Below the pieces are notes generated by a model. The model made no database searches. It had not been told where the DNA came from and saw nothing but the letters and a program-made list of their open reading frames with translations. A program made the translations under genes and the position numbers. A stretch of 64,000 nucleotides of DNA from positions 434,001-498,000 of the forward strand of contig NZ_CAHJXQ010000001.1 in NCBI RefSeq assembly GCF_903645325.1, given 5' to 3'. Below, piece by piece: positions 1 through 8,480 of this stretch. This DNA is from Microbacterium tenebrionis. GTDB taxonomy: Bacteria; Actinomycetota; Actinomycetes; Actinomycetales; Microbacteriaceae. The first letter of the stretch is position 1. Each line of letters starts with the position of its first letter.

Positions 1-103
1 GCTCGCCACGACGCAACTTCGCGCTGATCACGAGCTGCACGTGCGCGAGTGCCCTATCTTCCAACTCGTGCTTGACGTTGCCCTCGTAGATGAACTGACC
101 CAT
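1..103 (-). CDS. DUF7882-type small protein, 5' part only
   Basis: The minus strand opens with ATG at 101-103 and runs off the window edge, giving about 34 residues. They contain the pattern LAHVQLVISAKLRR, which closely matches LAHLKIVIGTKLRR in the complete 98-aa gene at 62144-62440 of this window. From memory, this family is common in Microbacteriaceae and is often labelled DUF7882 or, misleadingly, ATP-dependent DNA ligase. The function is unknown. The paralogy inside the window is seen directly; the family name is recalled. Confidence 0.75.
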   Translation of the reverse strand, partial: MGQFIYEGNVKHELEDRALAHVQLVISAKLRRGE

Positions 104-248
104 GCGAACGCGCTCCCTGGTTGCGCACGATTCGTCGTGCACCGCTGGCGCTTCGCGCTCAGACGGACTTGTGCCTCCTCGACAGCATAGGTGCGTTTCG
201 CCGAGCATCGGCTCGTTCGGATCGTCCGGCCACGAGCCGATCGGAGGC

Positions 249-470
249 TCAGGAGTCCGTCGCCGCATCAGGCTCGGTCAGGGGTCGCCCGATGACGCCG
301 ATCCCCACGGCTTCATGGCTCGGCTCCGCGTCGTCATCCACGGGCTGGCGGGGTTCGTCGCCCGGCTCCTTCTCCGTGCTCGGCTCCTGCATCTTATCCG
401 TGGTGGGCTCGGTCACCGGCTTCTCGCCATCGCTCCCGGCGCCCTCGCTGTCTGCGCGCTGGTCAGTCAT
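249..470 (-). CDS. Small acidic hydrophilic protein
   Basis: This 73-residue protein starts at ATG 468-470, behind a strong GGAGG site eight bases upstream, which decides against the longer upstream reading. It is rich in Glu, Asp, Pro, Ser and Thr, with no membrane segment and no recognisable domain, so it is probably largely disordered. It resembles in style, but not clearly in sequence, the acidic protein at 60767-60970. No function can be assigned. It lies in the chromosomal flank just outside the island boundary at 603. Confidence 0.55.
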   Translation of the reverse strand: MTDQRADSEGAGSDGEKPVTEPTTDKMQEPSTEKEPGDEPRQPVDDDAEPSHEAVGIGVIGRPLTEPDAATDS

Positions 471-602
471 CAGCTCCTCCTTGATCGCGTTGTCCTGGTG
501 AGGCCATCGTCCCGCGCTGGCGCGCAAAGGGGTACCCCCGTTGACAGCGACGCCAGGAGCGGGGTAGCGGCGAGCATCACGCTCGCGGTGCCGAAGCGGA
601 GA

Positions 603-623
603 GTGCCCCTGGAGGGACTCGAA
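603..623 (-). repeat. attL: duplicated 3' end of tRNA-Arg
   Basis: These 21 bases are identical to 22442-22462, the discriminator, acceptor 3' strand and part of the T arm of tRNA-Arg(CCT). The matches end abruptly on the inner side (tgcgaatc here, cccccaac in the tRNA). No tRNA body accompanies this copy, which is the signature of the far attachment site of a tRNA-integrated element. Confidence 0.88.
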
Positions 624-737
624 TGCGAATCGAGCAATTCGCATCCCGGCATAGACCGACAGACTCCGCGTAATTACGCGGATTTTGGAAGTCGCGACGA
701 CATCAAACTACGTCCGAAAACCGCTAGTTGGAAACAG

Positions 738-750
738 GATGCGGCCAAAA
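738..750 (+). repeat. Candidate integrase or Xis arm site, left
   Basis: The 13-mer GATGCGGCCAAAA occurs here, 115 bp inside attL, and again at 22372-22384 just inside attR. Being present only near both ends of the island suggests arm-type binding sites for the recombinase or its excisionase. This is inference from position and identity. Confidence 0.45.
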
Positions 751-932
751 GGCGGCCACGCCGCGGCTCTGAAGACCTGTCCTGAAGGGGCGCTCAGATG
801 TATGCCGAAATGGGATGCGTTCAGACGCGAGATGGCCGAATTGTCGAAGGCCATTTTTTGAGCAGTTTGTCGCTGATTGCTTGCCATGGGTGAGCAACTC
901 GCACATTTGACGTTTCGCGCGGCGCGTTGCTG

Positions 933-1544
933 TTACCGGTCGATCGATGGGCCGGAAGGTGATCCTGGAGGCTGGTGGGGCCGCATCTGTTCGTCGTTGT
1001 CGGCGCGCATCCTGTTGTGTGTCTCGCGGGTGATCAGGTCGACGGCGAGGCCGGCTTCGCGCGCCCGGGCCATCATGCGCGTGGCGGTGCTGACGCTTAC
1101 GCCGAGCTGCTCCGAGACGAGCTTGAGGGGCGCCAGGTTCACCGTCGCCGCGATCCGGTACAGCGTCACCGCGTCGCGCACCGTCTCCTCGTAGGTGCGA
1201 TCGGTGCGTGACTTCACCTCTGCCAGGTACTCGCGGAGAGGTTCGCTCTTGCTCTGCGCTCGGGTCACTTCGACCACGCGCATCGATGAGACCGCGACGA
1301 GGTACTGCACCCGTACGTCACGGAGGGCGGCCGCTGTCACCTCCGCGCCCTCCTCCGCGCGATCGAGGCGGACCGATGACGCGACGGTGCGGCGCAGCTG
1401 CTCGTCGAACACCACGCGGAGATGGATGGCTCCAGCGACGTTCGGCTCGCCGGTGGCGACGACATCCCATGCTTTCGGGATGCTCACGCCGTCGCTGACA
1501 TCGATTCGCTCGTTGTCGGTCACCTCGACTGCCACGTCACTCAT
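933..1544 (-). CDS. HTH-domain protein of unknown role, probable island regulator
   Basis: This 203-aa soluble protein has an N-terminal 120 residues that are not recognised. A helix-turn-helix-like stretch at roughly residues 140-170 contains LKLVSEQLGVSVSTATRMM, followed by a basic tail ending in a Pro/Ser-rich segment. It is divergent from the excisionase-like gene at 1659. Two equal dyads (TGAGCAAT-N11-ATTGCTCA and a variant) occupy the 115-bp divergent promoter, making this the natural candidate to bind them, as switch regulators of integrative elements often do. The start is ATG 1542-1544. Neither the family nor DNA binding has been shown. Confidence 0.6.
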   Translation of the reverse strand: MSDVAVEVTDNERIDVSDGVSIPKAWDVVATGEPNVAGAIHLRVVFDEQLRRTVASSVRLDRAEEGAEVTAAALRDVRVQYLVAVSSMRVVEVTRAQSKSEPLREYLAEVKSRTDRTYEETVRDAVTLYRIAATVNLAPLKLVSEQLGVSVSTATRMMARAREAGLAVDLITRETHNRMRADNDEQMRPHQPPGSPSGPSIDR

Positions 1545-1573
1545 GCCGTGAGCCTTTCACGAATAAGGCCGGA

Positions 1574-1643
1574 TGAGCAATACATGTCGCGGATTGCTCA
1601 CGACAGGAGTACGGTGTGGGCAAGTGCTGACATGCATTGCTCA
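1574..1643. promoter_or_regulatory. Paired 27-bp dyad operators before the excisionase gene
   Basis: The first dyad is TGAGCAAT at 1574-1581, eleven bases, then ATTGCTCA at 1593-1600. The second is TGGGCAAG at 1617-1624, eleven bases, then ATTGCTCA at 1636-1643. Equal arm length and spacing in two copies 43 bp apart, inside a divergent promoter, indicate cooperative repressor or activator sites. A looser third copy lies at 859-883. Confidence 0.6.
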
Positions 1644-1658
1644 CGATAGGAGAAGGAC

Positions 1659-1841
1659 ATGAACAAGACAGACACTTCACTCGCCCTGACGATGAAGGAT
1701 GCTGCCAAGCTCGTCGGCGTCGACTACCGCACCATCAAGCTCGGCATCGAGAACGGCACCATCCCCACGGTCCAGCTCGGGCCCCGCCGGATGATCCCGC
1801 GTGTCCCGCTGCTGCGCGCGTTTGGCGTCGACGTCAGGTAG
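1659..1841 (+). CDS. Excisionase-like HTH protein (AlpA/HTH_17 type)
   Basis: This 60-aa protein consists almost wholly of a MerR-like winged helix-turn-helix of the excisionase/AlpA kind: DAAKLVGVDYRTIKLGIENG for the recognition helix, then a wing around GPRRMIPRVPLLR. Such proteins bend DNA at att arms and direct excision, or activate integrase genes. A good AGGAGAAGGA site precedes the ATG. It lies at the opposite end of the island from the integrase, downstream of the paired dyads. The excisionase role is inferred from domain type and context. Confidence 0.7.
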   Translation: MNKTDTSLALTMKDAAKLVGVDYRTIKLGIENGTIPTVQLGPRRMIPRVPLLRAFGVDVR

Positions 1842-1950
1842 TCGCGCGACAACAGTGCTGCCTGCCGCCCGGTAGCCAGCGGTACAGCGCGATCCCCGAA
1901 CGGGCAACGCCCGGAAGTGGGTCCCGCTTGTGCGTCGGAACCCCTACAAG

Positions 1951-2304
1951 TCAGAGCGCGTTTATCGCCGCAAATATGGCATAGACGGCTGCAGCCAGTA
2001 GAGCAGCCGTGCCGATCACTCGAGTCCAGCCTGAGACCCGCGGATAGACCTTCGGGGCCTTGCCTGAATACAGATTGAGTCCCGCGGTTACATCGGCGAC
2101 CATCACAAGGATCGTGCCGAGCGCTCCGACCACCACTGCAACGAGATTCAGTGGCGCCGGGTCCATGTCCGTGAGATTGAGGCAGATGAATACCAGGGCG
2201 CCCGAGAGGAATGCGACGTACAGGGCGACGCGAATAGCACGGCCAATCTTGCCGATCGCAAGCTCGGGGTCGACTTCGTTTGCCGGGGCGGTGGGGTTGG
2301 GCAC
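1951..2304 (-). CDS. Small integral membrane protein
   Basis: This 117-aa protein has a short hydrophilic N-terminus and three predicted membrane helices, roughly residues 25-43, 53-72 and 95-115, with the polar stretch NLYSGKAPKVYPR between the second and third. The start is GTG at 2302-2304, preceded by GGATGAC. No family is recognised. The hydrophobic periodicity and actinobacterial third-position GC support real coding. It sits alone between the excisionase gene and a gene-poor stretch of the island. Confidence 0.5.
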   Translation of the reverse strand: MPNPTAPANEVDPELAIGKIGRAIRVALYVAFLSGALVFICLNLTDMDPAPLNLVAVVVGALGTILVMVADVTAGLNLYSGKAPKVYPRVSGWTRVIGTAALLAAAVYAIFAAINAL

Positions 2305-2677
2305 ACGTCATCCTATCGACGATTCGATCCCGAGACGGGCATCCGTGTGTCGTCGGGGCCTCTCAGGGCGCGTCTAGCCGAGCTTGCCCGGGCCGAGGGA
2401 GCCATCAACGGCGAGGGCAAGCCGGTTGAGTCACCGATCACCTCGTGGAGGCTAACGGACTCCTGGTCTGCGGCGCGCTGAGCGCCCGCGGTCGACTCAG
2501 CCATCGCGGTTGGGGTTCGGGCGAGAGACGCCGCGTTGCGGTTGATCGCAGGGTTGTTGCACGTGTGGGCAACAGGTTGATAGTCACCTTCACGTGCACT
2601 ATTCGCAGCCGCGCGACATCGGCCTCGCCGAATCAGCCGGAAGAGCCCCGACGTTCGGCCGGGACCCTTCCGGGAGG
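2305..2677. other. Stretch without a convincing gene
   Basis: About 370 bases with only compositional open frames, such as a 122-codon minus-strand frame rich in Arg, Ala and Ser with no motif and no ribosome site. No RNA gene or clear repeat is seen. Confidence 0.5.
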
Positions 2678-2833
2678 TCACTCGTCGTGCGGACGTGCGG
2701 TCTCGATGAAGCGCTCGCGCGGTGGTTGACCGCCGGTACCGAGAATCGTTTCTTGCCCTTCCGTCACGCGCTCGAATGCCGCATCGTCCGTTTCCGGCTT
2801 GGGCGGCCAGGAGCCATCGTTGTTGTTCGCCAT
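2678..2833 (-). CDS. Short polar protein (51 aa)
   Basis: The protein begins MANNNDGSW and is hydrophilic, without membrane segments. A strong GAGAGGAGGTGAC ribosome site immediately precedes the ATG at 2831-2833, which supports translation and rejects the longer frame. It starts 11 bases after the stop of the upstream two-helix membrane protein (2845-3417), so the two are probably co-transcribed. No family is recognised and the function is unknown. Confidence 0.55.
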   Translation of the reverse strand: MANNNDGSWPPKPETDDAAFERVTEGQETILGTGGQPPRERFIETARPHDE

Positions 2834-2844
2834 GTCACCTCCTC

Positions 2845-3417
2845 TCACAGCCCACGTGAGATAGCGACGGCCGCAAGGATGAGGCTGACACCCAGCAGGC
2901 CAAGGCCCGCCTTGACCAGCCGCATGCGCAGTGAGATCCACGCTTCTCGCCGTTCGATTAGTGCCAGGTACTGGTCAACAAGGTAGAGGTTGGCCGAGTC
3001 GACGTCCGTCTCGAGCAGCCGCTGCCGAACTCTCGCTGGTTTCAGCTCCTCGATCGACTTCGGGAAGATTGTGGCGATACCGAATCCCGCCGCCGCGATG
3101 TTCACCACAAGCGCCAAGAGCACGCCGTACGACATCGGCGTTGCCACCAGGAGCCCGGCGAAGACCGCTGACGAGGCGATGAGCACGCCGGAGCGAGATT
3201 CCGCGTTCGCCATCCTTCGGTCCTGGCTCGCGAGACGCCGCTCGAGCTCGCCGAGCAACAACGCGAACTGTGCAGCGTGGTCAACCATCGGCTCGGACGC
3301 CGAGAACTGACCCACCTCTGGAGCGGCTTGACCACTACTCCTGCGCAAGCGGGACCACAGAGTCATCCTTACAGCATCCCAGAACGCGTTGGAACTGCGC
3401 ATGTCGGGCAGGCGCAC
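2845..3417 (-). CDS. Membrane protein resembling SLATT/PycTM effectors (tentative)
   Basis: This protein of 190 aa or slightly less (GTG at 3417, or an ATG at 3402) has about 60 polar residues leading to AESRSGVLIASSAVFAGLL. Two adjacent membrane helices (about 82-118), a polar helix rich in Arg and Glu, and a final hydrophobic helix (about 168-188) follow. The small-residue helix opening with A-E-S-R-S-G recalls the ADTKAG-like entry to the first helix in DUF5706/PycTM and SLATT proteins, which act as membrane effectors in nucleotide-signalling defence. The likeness is short and from memory, and no nucleotide cyclase lies nearby. It is coupled to the 51-aa protein downstream. Confidence 0.5.
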   Translation of the reverse strand: MRLPDMRSSNAFWDAVRMTLWSRLRRSSGQAAPEVGQFSASEPMVDHAAQFALLLGELERRLASQDRRMANAESRSGVLIASSAVFAGLLVATPMSYGVLLALVVNIAAAGFGIATIFPKSIEELKPARVRQRLLETDVDSANLYLVDQYLALIERREAWISLRMRLVKAGLGLLGVSLILAAVAISRGL

Positions 3418-3634
3418 CCTTTACGGGTGGACGAACTTCGAACATCCCAATCCCCAATCGGGCGTCGCGCGATGATGAGGTTCCGCCATGCGCTCGACCC
3501 GCAGGACGCGAGTGCGATGCCTGAATCGACGAAGTGACGAAGCGCAGGGTGCCATGCTGTGTCGACGATGCTCGAGGGTGAACCACGGGAGCAAAGAGGG
3601 TTAAGCAGAGTGTCGCCGCTGACAACGGGGCGTC

Positions 3635-4189
3635 GTGCGAAAGATTTGGGGGATGCTCTTGGAAATCGTCCACTACTGGCTCGAGGTCTCGTACTACGTA
3701 CTCGGCGGACTCGGGCTGTTTCTGCTTGCCCTTAGCACGCTCCTCTTCACAACCTCGAAGCGCGGCATCCCGCAACTTCGCGGTGGTGTCAGTCACCGAC
3801 ACGTGGGAGATGGGCCGGCGGAAGCTTGCAGCACAAGCCTTGCAGCACCGGGCAGGTGTGACTGGTCGGCCTACATCGAGTTAACGAATATCGGTGCCGA
3901 GTTTCTAGTCTTGCAGCACGGCGGCATTCGTACTGCTGACGGCGGAACCTCATTCGACGGGGAGAATGTCTGGCGGGTCAGTGGCGAAGGGCGGCACGGC
4001 CCGTTCAGTCTCGCGCCTGGAGAGATTGCGACGAGATGGGTCAAGCAAGGCCAGGATCCCGCGAGCATGACGGATGTTTCGCAGGTGAATCTGCTTGTTC
4101 GCCCACGCTTCAAGAAAACACTCGAGGAGGCTTATATGCGAATCGGTCCCAAGGGATCGACAAACAAGGTGACGTTCGGAACGTCCTGA
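3635..4189 (+). CDS. Membrane-anchored protein with exported beta-rich domain
   Basis: This protein of up to 184 aa (GTG at 3635; the ATG at 3653 is an alternative) has one strong N-terminal membrane helix at about residues 20-40. A cysteine-containing segment (ACS...GRCDWSAYIELTNIG) and a domain with alternating hydrophobic residues and many Gly and Thr follow, compatible with a beta sandwich outside the membrane. No family is recognised. It lies next to and convergent with the large NTPase gene (4420-8157), so a shared role is possible but unproven. Confidence 0.5.
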   Translation: MRKIWGMLLEIVHYWLEVSYYVLGGLGLFLLALSTLLFTTSKRGIPQLRGGVSHRHVGDGPAEACSTSLAAPGRCDWSAYIELTNIGAEFLVLQHGGIRTADGGTSFDGENVWRVSGEGRHGPFSLAPGEIATRWVKQGQDPASMTDVSQVNLLVRPRFKKTLEEAYMRIGPKGSTNKVTFGTS

Positions 4190-4419
4190 CGTCTGGTATG
4201 AGATATTCGGCTGGGAATCGCCCACGACGGATCCTCATGCGCCCACGCTTAGTCCGTACAGCTTGCGCATCGATGCTGCTTTTTGCCGGGCGCAGCAGAG
4301 CTAGGCAGTACGCTCGGTAGGACACCCCAGATTTTGGGCGCGAGTCCTCCACGGTGACATCGTACCCACTATTTTTCGGGACCTAGGCGATCCTGTTGCC
4401 TTCGAACGCTTGCCGGTGT

Positions 4420-7400
4420 CTACCGAGCAAGCCGCGGCATGTTTATGACCAGCCGCCCACCACGCTCGCTCGTCGTGCTGATTGCGCCCAGGCTCCTCAG
4501 GCGCTCCGCCAGCGCAAGGTGTGCAGCATCCGCGTCAAAGGATGGACGCTTGCCGTTGTGCTCTGTCAGCTCCGCATACTTGCCGCCAAGTGCCTGCAAG
4601 ACTGGTCGAATTTCCGCCCACGTTAGCTCGGCACGGTGCAACTCGAGAAGACCGACAACTGTCGCGCTGGCGACACGGTTTTGAGCGAGCCTGAGTATCT
4701 GGTCGATGGTGATCGCGCGCCCCGTCCGGACCGCAAACCGCCCGGCACCAGACAGCACGCTTGTCGAAGCGCCGTCGGTGAACTCGGCGAATCGCTCGAT
4801 GATTGCGTCCTTCATGACAGGGGTCACATCGTTGTGCTCGAGCACTGATACGAGGACCGTCGGCGGAATCTCGGTGGGCGAGACAAAACCGAGTGCCTGT
4901 TTCGACTTTGAGAGGGCAAAGACGAGTCCGCCAACATCCCCCGGCACCAGCGCTGCGAACGCAGAGGCGGCGTCTTCGAGGTCGTTACCCGCAATAAGGT
5001 GGCCGACAAGCTCACCGATCTCGCGGGGTACTTCGTCCGGCTCGATGTAGGACTCCAACTCCAGACTCTTCACGAGCGCGGCGCGAAGCGCCGCGCTCGG
5101 TATAAAGTTGCGTGCCTTCAATATCTCCAGCGAGAGCGTGGCCTTCGCGTCCCCCTCATCCTGCGCCGTAGTTTCGATTCCCGCCGCTGCCGACAATAGG
5201 GCACCGAGGTGCTCGTCGATGTCGTATTGGTCGACGTAGGCAGCGACGTTGGGGACGGTCAGCGGGAACCGACCGCCATGCTCGGCGAGGCTCGGCCACG
5301 TCGCACTTGGAACAAGAGGCAGCTCGGCCACAACGCAGACGTCCGAAGCCCGCCGGACGAACTCGTTGACCTGATCGGGCGCAGACGCGTGCACATCACC
5401 GACTCGCGCTGCGAAATGATCCGAATCAGTCGCTGTGACCTCATCTGAAGCGAGCGCATCTAGGTAGGCGTGAATGTCTTGAATTGCGCTGCGGTACACC
5501 TTTTCATTCGTCGCCCACACAGTATCGAGGTCGAGGCCGAGGTCAGGGTCCCCAAGGGCGAGCAAGAGGTTCTGGCGCGTGACCGTGTAGGTGCCTCTCG
5601 AAACAATCTCAGTCCGCACGCTCGCCCCGAGCGGCGCGAGATCCTTGAGCTGCAGCTCAGCGCGTGCGACCAGGTCCGCAAGGGACGACGCGCGTGCCGG
5701 GCTTGTGGAGTCGGAGGAAAAGGTGTCGAGCGACGCGTAGGCGTCGTTCAGGATGGCGCTCACGTCAGCGTTGAGCGTGAATTCAAGGTCGGGCGGCAGC
5801 GAATCCAGTGCCACGTTCACGAGGCTCATGCGACGTTCATCGTCGATGATCTCGTCCTCGACGATGAGAACTAGTGTGTCGATCCATCGCTCCGCTAGGA
5901 GCGACACGAGTTTCGCATGGAAAACACCGCGCTGAAGATAGAGGTGCAGGAACGCTCGCTGCTCTGCGTCGGATTGCGTGAGGCGCGAAACGAACTCGTC
6001 CAGACCTTCGTGGTCGCTACCAATGATGTAGTCAAGGAGCGCGATGTTGTGTGCCGCCCGCTGCGCGAGAACTTCGGGCCGTTCTCGAAGTACCGCCTCG
6101 GCGTCCTGCGCAGTCAGTGCGAATGTTGGATCGCTGCGGTGGCGGTTCACTCGCTTCATGAGGAAGTTCGTTGCGTTGGCACTGACCCGCGACGCGTGGA
6201 ACGTCGAAGTGTAGAGCGTGAAGTCCTCGTCGATATGGCCCGTGCGCACCAGCTCGACGGCGAGCTCGGATTTGAGCGTGTCCGTCACCGCTTGCTCGAA
6301 GCTTATCGCCTTCTTTCCGATGGTGACCTTGTAGTTGTGCGCCGCCATGAGGCCTGACATCTCAGCGCCGATAAGCCAGTCGCGCTGATTGGTGTCTGCC
6401 GCGATCGCGTCGGTCGCGCGGGTGCGTTCCGCCTCAGTCCATTCGCTCGTGCGGAGCGCCTCGCCGACGATTGACTCGAGATCGGCGTGCGGCACCTGCA
6501 TCGAATGGTGGTTGTACTGGCTGCGGTACGTCACAGTGATCGCGTCCTCGGCATCGGCGATTCTCTCCCAGAGAGAATCGGTGGAGAGATCGTCGCTACT
6601 GACGACAGCGCCCTGGTACGAGTACTGGAGTCGACTTCCACCCTGGAGACGCATCATCTGATCGATGTACTCGGTGAATGCAACTCCGAGCCGTGCACCG
6701 CGCCCACCGGGTGGCCGGAGCGCTCTGAGCGCCCTTCGATTCTGGCCAATCCGAGTATCGAGTTCCTTCACGTTGTCGTTGACGAGGTCACGGTAGTACG
6801 CGTAGACGGTGTCCAGATCGCTGCGCCCGTATCGGATTGCTTCAAAGTCCGCCAGGTGAGTGCTCTTGTAGAGCATCATCGCGAACACGCCGTTTTCGCT
6901 CAGATCGAGCGAACCTTTTTCGATGACTTGGCGCTTGAAGATGAGGAACTCGTTGCGGATGTTCTTGATGAGACGCATATCCGCCACGTGTCGGGCCGTT
7001 AGGTCGATGAGCTCAGGCGACACGGAGTGATGGACATCCTCCAGGACATCGGCAAGCAGATCGCGCGCGCTGCGGTGGGTGATGAAGGGCACAACGGGGA
7101 TGACGAGATCGAAGAACTTGGTTCTGTTCGCGCGAGCCACCTGCACTTCCGCCGCATCGTCTCGCCCCGCATCCGCGTCCCCGACATCGTCAGTCGCGGC
7201 CTCTTCATCCGCGGCGCGCGCACCGAGCTCGTCGAAGACGCTGTCCTTGATCGCGTAAATGAAGCGCACGTTGCGCCCGTTAAGCTGTCGTGCGCTGTTC
7301 AGAATCGCGTTGAGCGAGCGGAGTGTTTCGAAGATGCCCGCGTCGTCGAACCTATCGATGTCCTCGAAGATAACGATGTTCCGCTTGATGTTCTCGAAGT

Positions 7401-8157
7401 AGTACACGATCTCGTCGAGATACTCGTCGAAGTACGTCGCCGACTCGGGCGAGAGTGCGATCCCTGCGTCACCGGCAGTCAGCTGGCTGATGTGGAGACG
7501 GTTGTAGGTGAAGTACCGCAGGCCGAACAGCAGGAGTAGAAGCGCCAGAAAGACGACCGCATGCGGGAGAAGCGACAACTCCTCGGGCAACTGTACGAGC
7601 GCTGATAGCCTCGCGGTCCATCCGAGCAGGAAGAAGGCGACGGTGACGGGCACCGCGATCAGTGCGGCAAGCGCCAGCTCTCGCCAGAACTTGAACTTGG
7701 AGACACGGTGATACTTCGACCCCGGAAGCTTCGATGGATCCTGGCTGTAGAGGAGTTGCTTGACGATTTCCTTCTGGATGCGATTCGTCTTGGACTCAAC
7801 CCTGCTGTGCGATCCCTCCGCATCGTCATTCTCGTGTCCGAGAGATGAAAGCGAGATGGCGATCGCACGACGTCGGTGGCGTCGGCGCAGCTCGGCCAGG
7901 ATGCTGCTCTTACCAACGCCATAGCTCCCTGTTAGCGCGATGTTGCGCACGCCCGTCTCGCGGTCGGTGAGCTTCAGACCAGCCTCGATGGCATCGACGT
8001 AGACCTCGTGACTGTCCCCGTCGTAGCGAGGGGTGAGCGGTACGAGCGCTATCGGCGAGTTCTCGGCGGTCGACTTTCCCCACTTCCTCGCGGCCTTCGC
8101 GGCGCTCTCAAGCAGATCAGCGATGCGCCGTTGCAGCTTGTTCTGTTGTGTCTCCAT
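4420..8157 (-). CDS. YobI/KAP-like membrane P-loop NTPase
   Basis: This 1245-aa protein has Walker A GSYGVGKSS at residues 77-85 and Walker B NIVIFEDIDRFDD at about 260-272. Two membrane helices (about 161-181 and 196-214) are inserted between them, the arrangement typical of KAP and YobI-type NTPases. A long C-terminal region of about 950 residues is mostly helical with no recognised enzyme domain, which suggests a sensor or scaffold. Members of these families are often horizontally moved, and some take part in phage defence. The ATG at 8155-8157 has a weak ribosome site; a CATAATCAGG box lies just upstream and recurs before the 8481-9014 gene. Likely function is membrane-associated, ATP-dependent and perhaps defensive (inferred). 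Confidence 0.7.
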   Translation of the reverse strand: METQQNKLQRRIADLLESAAKAARKWGKSTAENSPIALVPLTPRYDGDSHEVYVDAIEAGLKLTDRETGVRNIALTGSYGVGKSSILAELRRRHRRRAIAISLSSLGHENDDAEGSHSRVESKTNRIQKEIVKQLLYSQDPSKLPGSKYHRVSKFKFWRELALAALIAVPVTVAFFLLGWTARLSALVQLPEELSLLPHAVVFLALLLLLFGLRYFTYNRLHISQLTAGDAGIALSPESATYFDEYLDEIVYYFENIKRNIVIFEDIDRFDDAGIFETLRSLNAILNSARQLNGRNVRFIYAIKDSVFDELGARAADEEAATDDVGDADAGRDDAAEVQVARANRTKFFDLVIPVVPFITHRSARDLLADVLEDVHHSVSPELIDLTARHVADMRLIKNIRNEFLIFKRQVIEKGSLDLSENGVFAMMLYKSTHLADFEAIRYGRSDLDTVYAYYRDLVNDNVKELDTRIGQNRRALRALRPPGGRGARLGVAFTEYIDQMMRLQGGSRLQYSYQGAVVSSDDLSTDSLWERIADAEDAITVTYRSQYNHHSMQVPHADLESIVGEALRTSEWTEAERTRATDAIAADTNQRDWLIGAEMSGLMAAHNYKVTIGKKAISFEQAVTDTLKSELAVELVRTGHIDEDFTLYTSTFHASRVSANATNFLMKRVNRHRSDPTFALTAQDAEAVLRERPEVLAQRAAHNIALLDYIIGSDHEGLDEFVSRLTQSDAEQRAFLHLYLQRGVFHAKLVSLLAERWIDTLVLIVEDEIIDDERRMSLVNVALDSLPPDLEFTLNADVSAILNDAYASLDTFSSDSTSPARASSLADLVARAELQLKDLAPLGASVRTEIVSRGTYTVTRQNLLLALGDPDLGLDLDTVWATNEKVYRSAIQDIHAYLDALASDEVTATDSDHFAARVGDVHASAPDQVNEFVRRASDVCVVAELPLVPSATWPSLAEHGGRFPLTVPNVAAYVDQYDIDEHLGALLSAAAGIETTAQDEGDAKATLSLEILKARNFIPSAALRAALVKSLELESYIEPDEVPREIGELVGHLIAGNDLEDAASAFAALVPGDVGGLVFALSKSKQALGFVSPTEIPPTVLVSVLEHNDVTPVMKDAIIERFAEFTDGASTSVLSGAGRFAVRTGRAITIDQILRLAQNRVASATVVGLLELHRAELTWAEIRPVLQALGGKYAELTEHNGKRPSFDADAAHLALAERLRSLGAISTTSERGGRLVINMPRLAR

Positions 8158-8480
8158 ACTGCGCCTGATTATGACAGTGACCCCGCATAGGTCAAAGCAT
8201 GTGCAAGATCATCACCGACGCGAGCGCGAGCACACGCGTAGAAAGGACTACCGACTGGACCAGCCCTCCCTAAGAGTCGAGTGATGGCGAACCTGAGCCT
8301 GAGCGCATCACGGCTGAGGGGTGCTGGCGGGGAAGACACCTGACGCTTTCGCCATCCTAGTCGGGTTCCTGCTGGCCTTTCTCGACGCTTTGGCAGTTGC
8401 TCGTACATCGGTCTCCCAGCGTGCGGATGCCGGTCGACCAGGGGAAACCGAGAGCTCGTCGACTCGAGGCATTAGCGCGA
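8158..8480. other. Intergenic stretch, no gene seen
   Basis: About 320 bases between the NTPase start and the end of the next minus-strand gene. It contains the CATAATCAGG promoter-like box (8168-8177, read on the minus strand) for the NTPase. The open frames here are compositional shadows. Confidence 0.45.

Noticed and set aside
604..660. A second tRNA-Arg gene
   Set aside because: Only the 3' 20 bases match a tRNA; no D arm or anticodon arm follows, so it is the attachment-site duplicate.
2313..2681. 122-codon minus-strand frame
   Set aside because: No motif, no ribosome site, atypical Arg/Ala/Ser run; treated as non-coding.
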